From Kiritimatiellia bacterium (GTDB taxonomy: Bacteria > Verrucomicrobiota > Kiritimatiellia > UBA8416 > JABMPJ01): a stretch of 36,196 bases of DNA. The position numbers were made by a program, and so were the translations under genes. How positions within the stretch are numbered: position 1 is the stretch's first letter; every line of letters starts with the position of its first letter. The stretch is taken from assembly GCA_016783675.1 (NCBI GenBank), contig JADHWE010000020.1, forward strand, positions 1-36,196, given 5' to 3'. The notes beneath the pieces were generated by a model. The model did no database searches. It was not told the DNA's origin and saw nothing but the letters and a program-made list of their open reading frames with translations. Below are positions 7,426 to 16,069 of the stretch, piece after piece.

Positions 7426-8859
7426 ATGAGTACAGTAGGGAAGAGATCAGTTGGGACAATCGCGTTTGCGATTACGATTGTAATTGTTGCGGCGGGAACC
7501 GCTGCCGTGTGCGCGTTGTTGATTAATGTGTTCGAGCGCAAGCGGGAGGCCGAGAACCCGTACGTGCGCCTGGTTGAAGTGACCGAGGATACAACCGATC
7601 CGGAGGTCTGGGGCAAGAACTGGCCTCGCCAGTACGATTCGTACAAGCGTACCGCGCTTACCACGCGCACCCGTTTTGGCGGGCACGGCGGCAGTGAGGC
7701 GCTTCCCGAAGAGAAGATTGAGCGCGATCCATGGCTGAAACGTATGTTCCTCGGGTATGCCTTCTCGATCGATTACCGTGATCGTCGCGGCCATGCCTAC
7801 ATGTTGGAAGACCAGGAGCAGACCAAGCGGCAAAATGTTCCGCTCTCTGGATCCTGCCTCCATTGTCACGGCTCAGTCATGCCGCTCTATCGCGAATTGG
7901 GCGATGGCGATGCCTTCAAGGGGATGGATGAGACACACAAGATCTCCTACAAGGAGACCAACAAGATGCTCCATGATATGGGGCACGCTCATCCGGTCTC
8001 GTGCGTGGATTGCCACGACCCTGAGAGCATGCAGGTGCGGGTCACACGCCCCGGCTTCATTCGTGGGATCCAGGATCTGGCCGCATCCGATGCCCCTGTT
8101 CCCGCGATTCCCTCGATCGATATCTGGCGCCAGGGCTCGAGATCGACGCCCTACGATCCGAATGTGGATGCCACGCGGGGCGAGATGCGCTCCTTTGCCT
8201 GTGCGCAGTGTCATGTGGAGTACTACTGTGCCGGCGGTTTCCCGCTCACGTTCCCGTGGAAGAACGGCTTGAAGATGGAAGACCTGGAGAAGCAGTGGGA
8301 CGAGACCACAATGAAAGATGGCTCACGCTTCTACGACTACAAACACAAGGAGTCGGGCGCCGAGATCCTGAAGGTCCAACATCCGGAATTCGAGCTGTGG
8401 AGCCAGGGGGTCCATGCGCGTAGTGGCGTGTCTTGCTCCGACTGTCATATGCCTTACATGCGTGACGGGGCATCGAAGGTCTCCGACCACTGGGTGCGCA
8501 GTCCGCTGCTGAACGTCAATCGCGCCTGTCAAACGTGTCACCATGTCTCGGAGAAGGAGCTGCTGGCCCGCGTTGATTCCATTCAGACGAAGAACTTCAA
8601 CCTCCTTCAGGCAGGTGGGGCGGCATTGATGGATCTCCTCGATGCGGTCGCCGAGGCCAAGCAGGCCGGCGCCACCCAGGAACAGCTCAAGCCTGCGCTC
8701 GATCTGCAGCGTAAGGCCCAGTGGCGCCTCGACTACATTGCGGCAGAGAACTCAATGGGCTTCCATGCCCCGCAGGAAGCCGCGCGTATCCTGGCCGAAG
8801 CCGCGGACCTGGCACGCCAGGGACAGGTTGCCGCCCTGAAGGTGGCGCACCAGATGTGA
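7426..8859 (+). CDS. nrfA: NrfA, pentahaem ammonia-forming nitrite reductase, all-CxxCH type
   Basis: Cytochrome c552 nitrite reductase, reducing nitrite to ammonium with six electrons. The ATG at 7426 follows AAGGAG and gives 477 residues, normal for the family; an earlier in-frame TTG at 7402 is less likely. Residues 10-34 form an uncleaved signal anchor. Haem motifs are CLHCH 144-148, CVDCH 193-197, CAQCH 259-263, CSDCH 337-341 and CQTCH 368-372. The first, the active-site haem, has CxxCH where the classical enzyme has CxxCK. Other signatures are intact: CAQCHVEYY around the third haem and QHPEFE carrying the active-site histidine. It forms the NrfHA complex with the preceding gene. CxxCH-type NrfA proteins are known but are the minority form. 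Confidence 0.93.
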   Translation: MSTVGKRSVGTIAFAITIVIVAAGTAAVCALLINVFERKREAENPYVRLVEVTEDTTDPEVWGKNWPRQYDSYKRTALTTRTRFGGHGGSEALPEEKIERDPWLKRMFLGYAFSIDYRDRRGHAYMLEDQEQTKRQNVPLSGSCLHCHGSVMPLYRELGDGDAFKGMDETHKISYKETNKMLHDMGHAHPVSCVDCHDPESMQVRVTRPGFIRGIQDLAASDAPVPAIPSIDIWRQGSRSTPYDPNVDATRGEMRSFACAQCHVEYYCAGGFPLTFPWKNGLKMEDLEKQWDETTMKDGSRFYDYKHKESGAEILKVQHPEFELWSQGVHARSGVSCSDCHMPYMRDGASKVSDHWVRSPLLNVNRACQTCHHVSEKELLARVDSIQTKNFNLLQAGGAALMDLLDAVAEAKQAGATQEQLKPALDLQRKAQWRLDYIAAENSMGFHAPQEAARILAEAADLARQGQVAALKVAHQM

Positions 8860-8986
8860 CAAGGTGAGCCTCGTAGGGTGATCTGAGATGATCGAACCCT
8901 GATCGAATCCTTGCGTACCCGGTCAGCTCCGTGGCGTCCTGAGAGCCATGAGCACGGCTGTCCGCTTGCCTTACCGCATGACCAAG

Positions 8987-11638
8987 TCACTCGGCCGGTG
9001 AGGTGAGTTCCTCGGCGGAGAGGTCGGAGCGGAAGCAATCGACCTCCTGTTTAACCGCGTTGGCGGTGAGCGTTACGTAGCGTTTGTCGCCGGCCAGCTT
9101 GGCGGCGGGGATCACGCGGACGGCATCTTTCCATTTCGCGGCGGATGGCACGAGATCGAGCAGGATGGATGGCTTCTCGACGAACAGACTCTCATTGAGG
9201 AAGCTGCAGTCTTTGCCGGGGAAGAGCGCCAGGTAGAGCATGTCCATCTCGACCAACTCGTTGAGGAAGTGGGTGCCGAGCGAAACGTCGGGGATCAGAT
9301 CCTTCCGCATGGCCACGATCTCGCAGATGATCGACACGCCGTTGATATCTGAGAAGGAGACAGGGATGCCGAGCGACGGACTGCTGGTGCCCCAGCGGCC
9401 GGGTCCGAGCAGGACGATCAGGCCGGCATCCTTGCGCTCCTTGAGCGCGCGGTTGACCTTGCCCAGCAGGTTCGCAATCTCGTGCCGTTCGGATACGGTG
9501 AGGGCGCCGTAGACTTCGGGCACCACGTAGACAAACGTGTCGGCATTGACGATCCGGCTCTGGCCGATGATGGCGCTGCGTGCCGAGATGATGCGATCTT
9601 CATCCGACACATCGACCGTTGGCATGTCGACCACTTCCACGCCTTGTACCTGCAGGGGGCGGCACTGCACCAGGTTGATTTTGTATTCCCCGTCCTCATC
9701 GACATTCGTAGTGAACTCGATATCGACCGGGTAGTCGTAGGCCACGTGCAGCGACTGCATCATCGTGCGTAGTGTCTCCACGAAATCGGTCTTGCCCAGC
9801 AGTTTGTCGAATGTCAGTAGACGCGGGGTGGGGCTGCCGGTACGCCCCTGGCTGCGCGCGGCGCGGGCCTGCTCCATGTCTACGGAGGTCACCAGGTCCA
9901 TCGGCAGCGGATCACAATCCTGGTTGAGGTCCTCGAAGTAGCCCGACGCGAGGTGGTTGGCGTCGAGGTCGATGTAGTCGACCCGGCGCTGGGTGTACTG
10001 CTTGACCTCGTCGAAGCTGTGCTCGGGACGGCGTTCCGGGGCATTGAGTGCCACGAGCCGGGTGTAGTCGTCATCCGTCCGGTCGACCGCGCGCGTGCCG
10101 AGTCCGAAGACCAGCCGGACAACCCCGGCATTGGGGTCGATCTCCGGGTTCCAGACGAAGGGGTTGAACGAGAACCCGACGCCGGCCACGGGCGGATAAA
10201 ACTTGCGGCCGTAGGTTTTACCCGAGACGCGCATCACCAGGAGGGCCATCTGTTCGTCCAGTTCAAGCATGCCGCGCCGGGCGCGATACTGCAGTGCGCG
10301 CTCGCTCATCGAGCTGGCGTAGATGGTGCGCACGGCGGCCAGGAAGTCCTCGAGCCGCTGGCTGCGCGGTCCCTGGTTGGCACAGAAGACACTGTCATAC
10401 TTACCCGCGAACGCGTTGCCGAAGTTGTCCTCCAGCAGCGAGCTGGAGCGCACGATGAAGGGCGACTGGCCGAAGTAGTCGACCATCTCCTCGAACTGGC
10501 GCAACGTGTAGTCGGGGAAGCTGCCGGTAATGATGAGGCGCCGTGCGCGCGTGGCGGTCTCGTAAAAATCTTCGGTATCCCGCTGGTGCTTGCGGGTCCA
10601 CCAGATACCGTTCTGGACCAGGAAGGTGTAGAAGACATCCGACCCGATAAAGAACGAATCGTGTTCTTCCAGGCGTTTGCCCACCTGGCTCTCGTCGCGC
10701 TTGAGGATGGCGCGGGCCAGGAGCATGCCGACCGCTTTGCCGCCGATGAGTCCCGACCCGATCATGCGCCGGCGTACGTCGAGGATGTCTTCCAGGTTGA
10801 GATATTGCCGGACCAGGCCCTGCATGGTGTCGTCGCGTGTGATGATCATCGGCAGGAGCTGCTCGAACGTGGCCGTCTCGTCCTCAACCGGGCGCAGGCC
10901 GGCCTGGACCTCGTGGACCAGTTCGTTGGCGTCGATGAAGGAACGTTCCCAGAAACCCGGGCGGCGGTCGGAGTGGAGTCCCGACCATTTGGCCGAGGTC
11001 ATGATCTCGGAAATGGTCATGCTGTCGCTGATGGCGTCGAACACGTCGTTGTCGCCCCAGCGGTAGAGCATGTTCATGCCGGCCGAGTAACGGTGCTGCA
11101 CTTTGAGCGGCCGGACGTAGATATGGTCGTGATGGTTGTAGGCATCGAGGAAGATTTGGGCCGTGTTGCGGATCGGGTCGATCGCGCGGGCCGAGTGGTG
11201 GTTGCGGAAGAGCCCGAAGTAGGCCAGCGTTTCCAGGTCAAACAGGTAGGGACAGGTCAGCTTGAAGAAGTTGCCCAGCATCTGGTCGGAATACCAGCAG
11301 TTGGCCAGTACCGAAAGGCAATCGAACACGTAACACGCTCCGCGTCCCGCCTCGCGGATGGCCGCATGGATCTTCTGCACGAAGACCTCGAAACCTTCGT
11401 CGGGCCGGAAGCGATAGACCATGACCCGGTCGTTCTCTTCGAGCAGGGCCTCGTGGTCGGCGAAGTGGAAGTAGACCAGCGGCTGGGAGTGGTCCTGGGC
11501 ATACTGGGCGTAAGGCGTGACCAGTTTATGGTAGTCCTCCACGCTGTCGATTTGCCACACCACGTTATCGCCCGGCAGCAGCCCTTTGAGGATACTGTCG
11601 AGCCCGTCCAGTCCGGTTGAGAATTCAGAAACTTCCAT
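8987..11638 (-). CDS. PPDK-N/PEP-synthase-like ATP-grasp protein with degenerate RecA-like N-terminus
   Basis: An 883-residue protein. Residues 1-250 open like a KaiC/RecA-family domain (STGLDGLDSILKGLLPGDNV) and keep a Walker-B-like strand (ACYVFDCLSVL, 101-111). The P-loop is missing, however: WQIDSVEDY stands where GxxGxGKT is expected. From about 295 to 720 it matches the nucleotide-binding N-terminal domain of pyruvate phosphate dikinase and PEP synthase (GGKAVG 299-304, IVRSSSLLEDNFGNAFAGKY). The phosphohistidine swivel domain and the PEP/pyruvate barrel are absent, so it cannot be a complete PEP synthase. A regulatory or phosphotransfer role is possible but unproven. Start ATG 11638 follows GGAGAG. 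A terminator separates it from gdhA. Confidence 0.72.
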   Translation of the reverse strand: MEVSEFSTGLDGLDSILKGLLPGDNVVWQIDSVEDYHKLVTPYAQYAQDHSQPLVYFHFADHEALLEENDRVMVYRFRPDEGFEVFVQKIHAAIREAGRGACYVFDCLSVLANCWYSDQMLGNFFKLTCPYLFDLETLAYFGLFRNHHSARAIDPIRNTAQIFLDAYNHHDHIYVRPLKVQHRYSAGMNMLYRWGDNDVFDAISDSMTISEIMTSAKWSGLHSDRRPGFWERSFIDANELVHEVQAGLRPVEDETATFEQLLPMIITRDDTMQGLVRQYLNLEDILDVRRRMIGSGLIGGKAVGMLLARAILKRDESQVGKRLEEHDSFFIGSDVFYTFLVQNGIWWTRKHQRDTEDFYETATRARRLIITGSFPDYTLRQFEEMVDYFGQSPFIVRSSSLLEDNFGNAFAGKYDSVFCANQGPRSQRLEDFLAAVRTIYASSMSERALQYRARRGMLELDEQMALLVMRVSGKTYGRKFYPPVAGVGFSFNPFVWNPEIDPNAGVVRLVFGLGTRAVDRTDDDYTRLVALNAPERRPEHSFDEVKQYTQRRVDYIDLDANHLASGYFEDLNQDCDPLPMDLVTSVDMEQARAARSQGRTGSPTPRLLTFDKLLGKTDFVETLRTMMQSLHVAYDYPVDIEFTTNVDEDGEYKINLVQCRPLQVQGVEVVDMPTVDVSDEDRIISARSAIIGQSRIVNADTFVYVVPEVYGALTVSERHEIANLLGKVNRALKERKDAGLIVLLGPGRWGTSSPSLGIPVSFSDINGVSIICEIVAMRKDLIPDVSLGTHFLNELVEMDMLYLALFPGKDCSFLNESLFVEKPSILLDLVPSAAKWKDAVRVIPAAKLAGDKRYVTLTANAVKQEVDCFRSDLSAEELTSPAE

Positions 11639-11683
11639 GGCTCATACTCTCCGTGCTGTTGCGGTGTGCTGTCAAGGGCGTTC

Positions 11684-11718
11684 AAAAAAACGCGGCCCCG
11701 CTGGTGGGCGGGGCCGCG
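11684..11718 (-). terminator. Rho-independent terminator of gdhA
   Basis: CGCGGCCCCGC and GCGGGGCCGCG form a perfect 11-bp stem with a six-base loop at 11691-11718. Read on the minus strand it is followed at once by seven T residues (11690-11684). It lies about 30 bases after the gdhA stop and before the start of the PPDK-N-like gene, so these two genes are probably separate transcription units. Confidence 0.9.
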
Positions 11719-11747
11719 CGCTTGGTTTCGTTTGAACCGAGGGTCGG

Positions 11748-13103
<1,356 letters not shown>

Positions 13104-13262
13104 TTAGTTGCTCATCCATTTCTGCGCCGCCCCAAGTGAAGTCTCTCTCCATCGGCCCGGCAGAGACGGCAATCGATGGCCGTACTCTAGGTGCCACTTA
13201 GGGCATCATGCAACACAAAGTTTGATACTTATATAGAGTCATCGCTTGCATATCCGGAAATA

Positions 13263-13282
13263 ATACGGCAATATTGCCGTAT
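13263..13282. promoter_or_regulatory. Perfect 20-bp palindrome, candidate NrpR operator
   Basis: ATACGGCAATATTGCCGTAT is its own reverse complement. It sits in the 398-bp divergent spacer between gdhA and nrpR, 177 bases from the gdhA start and 201 from the nrpR start. The core can be written CGGC-N6-GCCG, the same four-six-four geometry as the GGAA-N6-TTCC operators of methanogen NrpR, though the bases differ. A looser inverted pair, GCC-N4-GGC within GTTGCCGTTTGGCGG, lies at about 13328-13342. That it binds NrpR is inference from geometry and position. Confidence 0.6.
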
Positions 13283-13483
13283 CGTCTTGAAACTCCGATA
13301 GGTAGGTGGCAAATAGTGGTCATACAGGTTGCCGTTTGGCGGTAGCGTATGAGGCAGACGAATGTCATGAAAGAAAGTGTGTTTTCCTCTGGTAGAACCG
13401 GCGCCTGGAGTCGCCCCGATGCTATGAGGGTGTTGTAGAGCCGCAGCGCGTGCGGCATTTCCCTTGGAGAAAGGTAGAGCATC

Positions 13484-14506
13484 ATGCACGAGAAACTGGA
13501 CCGCACAGACGCGGCCATCCTGAAAGTCCTATCCGAACATGACGGACCGGTGGGGGCGGCGCGGATTGCGCGCGACCTGCTCAGGCTGGGGGTGGAGATC
13601 AGTCCGCGCACCATTCGGTTTCGATTGGGGCGATTGGACAATGCGGGACTGACCACCTGTGTCAGTCGTCGTGCCGGGCGTCGGCTGCTGACGGCCGGGC
13701 GCGAGGAGCTGTCGCGCATTCACGTCATGGAGAAGGTCGGGTTTGTCGCTGCGCGGGTGGATGTGTTGGCTTACCGGATGACGTTCCAGCCGCAGGACGA
13801 GGAGGGGTCGATCATCGCCAACGTGGCCACGCTGCGGAAGCGGGAGTTAACCCGCGCGCTCCAGATCATGCAGCCGGTCTTCGGCGCCGGCCTCAGCATG
13901 GGCGACCGCTTGGCGTTCGCGGAGCAGGGGGACGTGTTGGCCGGCGTGCGTATTCCGCCGGGACGCGTCGGGCTGGCCACGGTCTGCAGTGTCATGGTCA
14001 ACGGCATGCTGCTCAAGCGCGGCATCCCGGTCGTCTCCCGTTTCGGAGGGCTATTGGAGATGCGCGATGGCGGACCGGTAGGCTTCGTTCAGCTCATCGA
14101 CTATGCCGGCACCACGATGGACCCGCTCGAGGTCTACATCCGCGCCGGTATGACCAGCGTGGGCGACTGTGCGGCCGGTGGCGACGGCATCATCGGCGCC
14201 AGCTTCCGCGAAGTGCCCACCGTCGCACTCGACGCCGTCACGCAGGCGGTCAAGGAGTGGCGCGCCCTGGGGCATTCCGGCATCCTCGTGATCGGCCAAC
14301 CCAACCAGCCCCTGCTCGACATCCCCGTCGCCGAAGGGCGCACCGGGATGATCGTAATCGGTGGCATGAACCCCTTCGCCGCCATGTTCGAGGCCGGCAT
14401 CCCGTTCGAGCTCGAATCCCTATCCGGCCTCGAAGAGTGGTCTCGCTTCCAGCCCTTCAGAGAGTTCCGCACCATGGCCCGCCGTCGCAGCCCCTATATC
14501 GAGTAG
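13484..14506 (+). CDS. nrpR: NrpR-like nitrogen regulator (winged helix + DUF128/NRD domain)
   Basis: A 340-residue protein. Residues 1-75 form a winged-helix DNA-binding domain (DRTDAAILKVLSEHDGPVGAARIA, then SPRTIRFRLGRLDNAGL). Residues 80-340 are a single NrpR regulatory (DUF128) domain with the typical glycine-rich stretches GVRIPPGRVGLATVCS, VSRFGGLLE and IVIGGMNPFAAMFEAG. In methanogens NrpR represses nitrogen genes and releases DNA when 2-oxoglutarate is high. This copy has one regulatory domain, so it would need to dimerise. Start ATG 13484 follows GGAGAAAGG. It is divergent from gdhA across a perfect palindrome, which suggests it controls gdhA and itself. Bacterial homologues exist but are sparse. 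Family assignment is firm; ligand and targets are inferred. Confidence 0.88.
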   Translation: MHEKLDRTDAAILKVLSEHDGPVGAARIARDLLRLGVEISPRTIRFRLGRLDNAGLTTCVSRRAGRRLLTAGREELSRIHVMEKVGFVAARVDVLAYRMTFQPQDEEGSIIANVATLRKRELTRALQIMQPVFGAGLSMGDRLAFAEQGDVLAGVRIPPGRVGLATVCSVMVNGMLLKRGIPVVSRFGGLLEMRDGGPVGFVQLIDYAGTTMDPLEVYIRAGMTSVGDCAAGGDGIIGASFREVPTVALDAVTQAVKEWRALGHSGILVIGQPNQPLLDIPVAEGRTGMIVIGGMNPFAAMFEAGIPFELESLSGLEEWSRFQPFREFRTMARRRSPYIE

Positions 14507-14567
14507 ACCCATTTCTCCTTGTGCAAACGGGGGCAGGCTGTAACCTGTTGACCGAGGGAGAGAGGCA

Positions 14568-14720
14568 ATGACGAAGCGCCAGTCGGACAAGCATCAGCGG
14601 AAAGGGGTCTGTCGTGATCTGCATGATGGGATCTGTCAGCAACTCACGGGTCTGCGTCTCATCGCGTCGAGTCTACAGCGCAAGCTCGCGCGAGCGAACC
14701 CCGAGGCGGCACGGTTGTAG
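14568..14720 (+). pseudogene. Remnant of a NarL-type sensor histidine kinase (HisKA_3 H-box)
   Basis: A 50-residue open frame with a good Shine-Dalgarno (GGGAGAGAGG) encodes RDLHDGICQQLTGLRLIASS. This is the dimerisation and phosphoacceptor helix of the HisKA_3 kinase family, including the histidine H19. A stop at 14718-14720 ends the frame, and no ATPase domain or upstream sensor domain is present in any frame nearby. It is therefore probably the leftover of a deleted sensor kinase. An intact small protein that mimics a kinase DHp helix is less likely but cannot be excluded. Confidence 0.6.
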
Positions 14721-14755
14721 CATGCTCTCTTAAGCCCCCTCCTGGCGTCAGATGA

Positions 14756-15775
14756 TCAAGACATCAGGGGGCGTAGCGCTGCGGCCAGGTTGCGGCCCAT
14801 CTCGATCATGCCGTCATCGGAGGGATGAATCAGGTCCGTGGTGTGCCCCGTGAAGGTCTTCAGAATATCGGGCCCCTCGATCAGGTGTGCATTGGGGGTT
14901 GGGCAGTCCCGCACGGCATCTCGCAGGATCTGCCGGAACCGCTCCGCCTTGGTGGGACTGTGCACCTCAATCAGCCTGAGATCGCCGAAATAGGGATAGA
15001 GCGTGATGCAGCCGATGGGCTTGTCGGGGTGGGCGCCTGCAACGGTGTGAACCATGTAGCGGACACGCTGCTCGAATTCGTCTTCTTCGAACCCCATCAT
15101 GTTGACCGACAGGCCGAGTGATGCGATGTCCCAGTCGTCACGCGACGCGAAGTAGTCCGCGAATTCCTTCTCCGCATGACACGCGCCGCCCACGCCAAAA
15201 TTCAACAGGTCGGCGCCCAGGTGTCGTGCGGTCTGCGCGGCATAGCTCAGGTAAGGGGCCGACGCTGCCGCGCCGTGTGTGATGGATGTTCCGTAAGCCA
15301 GGTAGCGAAGCGACGGCAGCTCCTCGGGCCGGGGCGGACGCACGCCCTCTCCCGAGGCGCGGTGAAACACGACCTGCGCGCCACGCATCATGAGACGGAC
15401 CACGTTGGGGGAGAAGGTGTGGGGGATCTCTATGACCTCGTCATAACACTCCAGCAGACGCTCGTTCCATCCGATCTCGATCGTGACGGGATCCGTGCCG
15501 ACGGTCACCATATCGTGCCGGTAGTCGCCGAAAAAGACAGTCACGGCGGTCTCCTCACCCCAGTTATCGCTCGGCACGGTCGCGAGCGTGACACTGGCGG
15601 TGGCGCCGCGGTCCAGTGCAAAGCGAATCTCGCCGCTGCCGGGCTGCATCACCTTGAACTGTGCCCCCTCGTTGAGGTGTGCGCGCACGGACTCAGGTAC
15701 ACGCTGCAGCGCAACCCCTCCCTCGTACGGAGTGATTTCAGCTACATTGTGAAGCTCGACGTTCTGATGAATCAT
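14756..15775 (-). CDS. SGNH/GDSL-family hydrolase with N-terminal beta-sandwich domain
   Basis: A 339-residue esterase or acylhydrolase. The catalytic serine is S164 in the block I motif YGTSITHG. Block II glycine is in NFGVGGACHAEKEF, the block III asparagine probably in GLSVNMMGFEE, and the D314/H317 pair in DLIHPSDDG. Residues 1-155 look like an all-beta jelly-roll domain, as seen in some carbohydrate-active SGNH esterases. No signal peptide is visible, so it probably acts in the cytoplasm. The substrate is unknown; polysaccharide deacetylation is one possibility. It is not obviously in an operon. Confidence 0.82.
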   Translation of the reverse strand: MIHQNVELHNVAEITPYEGGVALQRVPESVRAHLNEGAQFKVMQPGSGEIRFALDRGATASVTLATVPSDNWGEETAVTVFFGDYRHDMVTVGTDPVTIEIGWNERLLECYDEVIEIPHTFSPNVVRLMMRGAQVVFHRASGEGVRPPRPEELPSLRYLAYGTSITHGAAASAPYLSYAAQTARHLGADLLNFGVGGACHAEKEFADYFASRDDWDIASLGLSVNMMGFEEDEFEQRVRYMVHTVAGAHPDKPIGCITLYPYFGDLRLIEVHSPTKAERFRQILRDAVRDCPTPNAHLIEGPDILKTFTGHTTDLIHPSDDGMIEMGRNLAAALRPLMS

Positions 15776-15863
15776 GCCGGGTCCTTGTAGGGATTCGCAG
15801 AAGCACGTAACCTATGGCCATGCGCCGGTAAGGTCAAGCATGGTGCACGGCATGTGTTCAGAG

Positions 15864-16013
15864 TCAGGTGTCAGGTTTCAGCTTGACCGTACGCGGCACC
15901 GACCCCCAGCCATCCTTGGCCGTCGCGAGAAGAAACCAGCCCAGCCCAAACACCAGCAGTGCAAAAGCCCCTCTCACCGCCAACTGTTTGAGAATTGCCC
16001 GGTAGTTATCCAC
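15864..16013 (-). CDS. Small single-pass membrane protein (49 residues)
   Basis: A GTG-initiated frame, preceded by AAGAAGGGA at a suitable distance, encodes 49 residues. A hydrophobic helix (about residues 15-31, FALLVFGLGWFLLA) lies between a positively charged N-terminal part (KQLAVRG) and a short basic tail. It lies 56 bases downstream of the HzsA-like gene on the same strand and could be its last cistron. There is no recognisable family. The coding call rests on ribosome site, hydrophobic pattern and position only. Confidence 0.45.
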   Translation of the reverse strand: MDNYRAILKQLAVRGAFALLVFGLGWFLLATAKDGWGSVPRTVKLKPDT

Positions 16014-16069
16014 TCAATCCCTTCTTTCGAGACCCGACACCCCATTCGCGACACGTTTCGTGGGGTTGG

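Noticed and set aside
9953-11620. Very long open frame (555 codons) on the plus strand opposite the PPDK-N-like gene
   Set aside because: It lies wholly antisense to a well-supported gene, has composition typical of a GC-rich shadow frame and matches no family. The same applies to the long plus-strand frame at 17096-18838.
14734-14772. Terminator between the kinase remnant and the SGNH gene (GCCCCCT/AGGGGGC)
   Set aside because: The 25-base loop and lack of a T-run make it unconvincing, and one arm lies in coding sequence.
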